8,028 nt of DNA. Source: an uncultured Bacteroidales bacterium. GTDB lineage: Bacteria; Bacteroidota; Bacteroidia; Bacteroidales; P3. The position numbers and the translations under genes are program-made. The notes beneath the pieces were generated by a model. It saw only the letters and a list, made by a program, of their open reading frames with translations, had not been told where the DNA came from and made no database searches. The stretch is from positions 1-8,028 of the forward strand of contig CALGGY010000089.1 of assembly GCA_937915785.1 (NCBI GenBank), given 5' to 3'. Shown here one piece after another: positions 6,240 through 8,028 of this stretch. Positions within the stretch are counted from its first letter, which is position 1. Every line of letters starts with the position of its first letter.

Positions 6240-7445
6240 ATGGGAATATTGAACGATATAGAGAACGAGCTGGCCACGCTGCCCGAACTCAAACACGACA
6301 AAACCGCCAACAAAAAATACCTTATCGGCGTGCCCGACGAGAGTGCCGACTACGAGACGCGTGTGGGGCTCACCCCGCAGGCCGTTTCCATACTCACCGC
6401 CGCCGGACACCGAGTGCTGGTGGCCACCGGCGCAGGCAACAACGCTGGGTTCAGCGACTTGGAGTATTCCGAGGCCGGCGCAGTCATCGCCGACCGCCAC
6501 ACGGCCTTGCAAACCGACATCATTTTCAAGGTGCAGTCGCTAACCGCCGACGAGATAGAGCTGGTGAAACCCAAGTCCACCGTGTTTTCGGCGCTTACGC
6601 TGAAATATCACGACAACCAGTATTTCCGTGCCTTGCACGAGCGCAAGATTACCGCCGTGGGCTACGAGTTTATGGCCGACAGCCACGGGCACCACAATTT
6701 CCTGCGGGCTATGAACAGCATTGCAGGCAACGTCGGTTTCATGGTGGCCGCCGAACACCTCTCCAACCCAGGCTACGCCAACCGCTCCATGCTCGGTTCT
6801 GTGGCAGGCATACCGCCCACCGAGGTGGTGATACTCGGCGCGGGACGCTCGGCAGAAACGGCTACCAAAATGTTTGTGGCCGCCGGTGCCAACGTCAAAA
6901 TCTTCGACAATTCCATCTCGCGCCTCAACGAGATAAGCCAGCGGCTGCAAACACCTGTATATACGTCGGTTATATACCCCGAGCTGCTGAAAAAGAGCAT
7001 AGCCTCGGCCGATGTGCTGATAGCCGCTTTCCACAGTAACGAGCCCGACTCGCAATACATCGTCAGCGAGGACATGGTGGCCTCGATGAAAGAGGGCAGC
7101 CTCATCATCGACATCAGCATCGACCTGCGCAACACCATCGAGACGTCGCACGCCACCACCATTCCCGACCCCGTTTTTGTGAACCACGGAGTGCTGCACT
7201 ACTGCGTGCCCAACATGCCCGCGCGTGTTCCCAAAACCGCTTCTATGGCCATCAGCAACTTACTGGTTCCCATATTGATGCGCATAGCCGAAGGATGTAG
7301 CGTAAACGAACTTCTGGCCGAGAACGAGGAACTTCAGCAAGGCACCTATCTCTTCAACGGCATACTCACCAACCAAACCGTGGCCGACTACGTGGGACTC
7401 AGCGCCAAGGACCTGCAGATATTGCTGAAACTTCCGTTGTGCTGA
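6240..7445 (+). CDS. Alanine dehydrogenase-like NAD(P)-binding protein (AlaDH/PNT family)
   Basis: The protein has 401 residues, about 30 longer than typical Ald, mostly from an N-terminal extension (1-27). The AlaDH/PNT N-domain has ETRVGLTP at 39-46 with Arg41 (pyruvate-binding position), AGNNAGFSDLEYSEAGA and FKVQ with Lys97. The Rossmann domain has VVILGAGRSAETATKMF at about 196-212 and an acidic Asp223 after the second strand, favouring NAD over NADP. The C-terminal part has IDISID (Asp295 matching catalytic Asp270 of classical Ald), HYCVPNMPARVPKTAS at 320-335 and a final helical tail. Classical Ald interconverts L-alanine with pyruvate and ammonia. However, the histidine of the FTYLHLA motif (His96 in the mycobacterial enzyme) corresponds to Thr120 here (FSALTLK). 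This may be a divergent subgroup with altered chemistry, so no symbol is given. It lies 4 nt after tsaE. Confidence 0.88.
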   Translation: MGILNDIENELATLPELKHDKTANKKYLIGVPDESADYETRVGLTPQAVSILTAAGHRVLVATGAGNNAGFSDLEYSEAGAVIADRHTALQTDIIFKVQSLTADEIELVKPKSTVFSALTLKYHDNQYFRALHERKITAVGYEFMADSHGHHNFLRAMNSIAGNVGFMVAAEHLSNPGYANRSMLGSVAGIPPTEVVILGAGRSAETATKMFVAAGANVKIFDNSISRLNEISQRLQTPVYTSVIYPELLKKSIASADVLIAAFHSNEPDSQYIVSEDMVASMKEGSLIIDISIDLRNTIETSHATTIPDPVFVNHGVLHYCVPNMPARVPKTASMAISNLLVPILMRIAEGCSVNELLAENEELQQGTYLFNGILTNQTVADYVGLSAKDLQILLKLPLC

Positions 7446-7447
7446 TT

Positions 7448-7466
7448 GTCAGAGGTCAGAAGTCAG
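7448..7466 (+). repeat. Three GTCAG units with 7-bp period
   Basis: GTCAGAG, GTCAGAA and GTCAG follow one another right after the stop of the alanine dehydrogenase-like gene. Similar TCAGAAG-type short tandem repeats occur in intergenic DNA of various bacteria. No function can be assigned. Confidence 0.5.
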
Positions 7467-7518
7467 TAGACACATCGTCCGTTCTTTATCACAGTTCACA
7501 GAATCAAACGCACTACCA

Positions 7519-7944
7519 ATGCCAACCCTCACCATCATACAGAAAAAATCCAAACTGATGCCGGCCATACCGCACAAACTGGTTGTCAACAATCAGGTGG
7601 TGGGCATAATGAAAGACGCCGAAACCAATGTGGAAATACCCGTGGGTGATTATAACATTATGATTCAGAGCATGTTGCCGTTTTTCTCCGCCTCTATGGA
7701 CGTAACGGTGCATAGCGGTGTGCGCAACGTGCTCACTTTCAGCGATAGAGAAAAAATTTGGGATGCCCTGCTGGTGGTGGACATGGTGCTGTGGGTGGCG
7801 GAGCTGTTTTTTGATCTACCCTCGCCGTGGGATGTTGTCTATCAGGTGTTTACCAACGGCTATCTGGTGGCTTGGCTCGTTTACGAATGGGTTATACGCA
7901 AACGCTATTTCCGTATGGATTTCGGCACTTATAAACTTGCTTGA
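7519..7944 (+). CDS. Small membrane protein with N-terminal beta-sandwich-like domain, unknown function
   Basis: The protein has 141 residues and belongs to no family I can name with confidence. Residues 1-77 look like a compact beta domain: LVVNNQVVGIMKDAETNVEIPVGDYNIMIQ resembles the strand-turn pattern of small PEGA-like or carboxypeptidase-regulatory-like modules, with SASMDVTVHSGVRNVLTF as the closing strands. Two hydrophobic segments follow at about 80-100 and 106-126, then a basic end RKRYFR (127-132), which suggests that the C-terminus is cytoplasmic and that the N-terminal domain, without a signal peptide, is cytoplasmic too. It lies 73 nt after the preceding gene in the same direction, so it may be part of the same transcript. 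Composition is intermediate between the GC-rich block and the rest. Confidence 0.8.
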   Translation: MPTLTIIQKKSKLMPAIPHKLVVNNQVVGIMKDAETNVEIPVGDYNIMIQSMLPFFSASMDVTVHSGVRNVLTFSDREKIWDALLVVDMVLWVAELFFDLPSPWDVVYQVFTNGYLVAWLVYEWVIRKRYFRMDFGTYKLA

Positions 7945-7964
7945 AAATGAAACGATTATTTTTG
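7937..7964 (+). promoter_or_regulatory. Possible promoter for a gene beyond the right edge
   Basis: TATTTTTG at 7957-7964 matches the Bacteroidetes -7 consensus. A TTG at 7937-7939 precedes it by 17 bp, slightly short of the usual 19-21. It overlaps the end of the small membrane protein gene. No gene starts before the window ends; the remaining bases after 7964 show nothing else I can name. Confidence 0.25.
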
Positions 7965-8028
7965 GTTCATCCGCTAAATGGATAGGTGGAGTCGTGTAGG
8001 GAAAGTAGTTTGAGTTTGAAGAAAGGCA

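Noticed and set aside
5444..6313. Long minus-strand open frame of 289 codons opposite tsaE
   Set aside because: It overlaps tsaE, whose family motifs are complete, and its peptide is an antisense shadow of GC-rich coding DNA without any recognisable domain.
6540..7199. Minus-strand open frames opposite the alanine dehydrogenase-like gene
   Set aside because: The peptides are rich in Gly, His and Val, as expected from the complement of a GC-rich gene, and the plus-strand protein is clearly real.
1..8028. CRISPR arrays, tRNA or rRNA genes
   Set aside because: No regularly spaced repeats with spacers, no cloverleaf-like GGTTCRA stretch in context and no rRNA-like segments were seen on either strand.

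Overview
The window looks like chromosomal DNA of a T9SS-bearing member of the Bacteroidales. The evidence is a subtilase with a type IX secretion C-terminal sorting domain, a lipoprotein with an acidic residue cluster after the lipobox cysteine, Bacteroidetes-type promoter elements (TAnnTTTGCA) and weak or absent Shine-Dalgarno sequences. Genus cannot be fixed from the sequence.

Layout. Positions 1-64 (minus) hold the first 21 codons of a gene leaving the window, probably an IS5-like transposase. Positions 225-350 (minus) hold a 41-codon remnant that strongly resembles the N-terminus of EcoRI-type adenine methyltransferases, with its own promoter, cut off just before a methylase would continue. 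After a terminator and an 18-bp perfect palindrome comes a minus-strand cluster. In order of transcription it is: a lipocalin-like lipoprotein (5341-4820), a T9SS-exported S8 protease (4809-1839), an ECF sigma factor (1771-1280) and a four-helix membrane protein (1260-634). Spacings are 10, 67 and 19 nt. The only convincing terminator lies at 514-544, so the four genes may share a transcript.

A 468-bp divergent spacer (5342-5809) separates this from a GC-rich, housekeeping-like plus-strand block: tsaE (t6A tRNA modification), an alanine dehydrogenase-like gene 4 nt downstream, and a small membrane protein of unknown function.

Main points of interest. (1) The protease signal peptide is out of frame with its start codon at a run of eight T, which could be phase variation or a sequencing error. 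(2) Base composition switches abruptly inside both the protease and lipoprotein genes, as if the exposed middle of the locus had been exchanged while secretion modules stayed. (3) The truncated methylase lies next to a possible IS end. (4) An imperfect 54-bp direct repeat brackets the accessory block. (5) The alanine dehydrogenase-like protein appears to lack the usual catalytic histidine. I did not find a clearly new multi-gene system. The closest candidate is the lipoprotein, secreted protease, sigma factor and membrane protein cluster.
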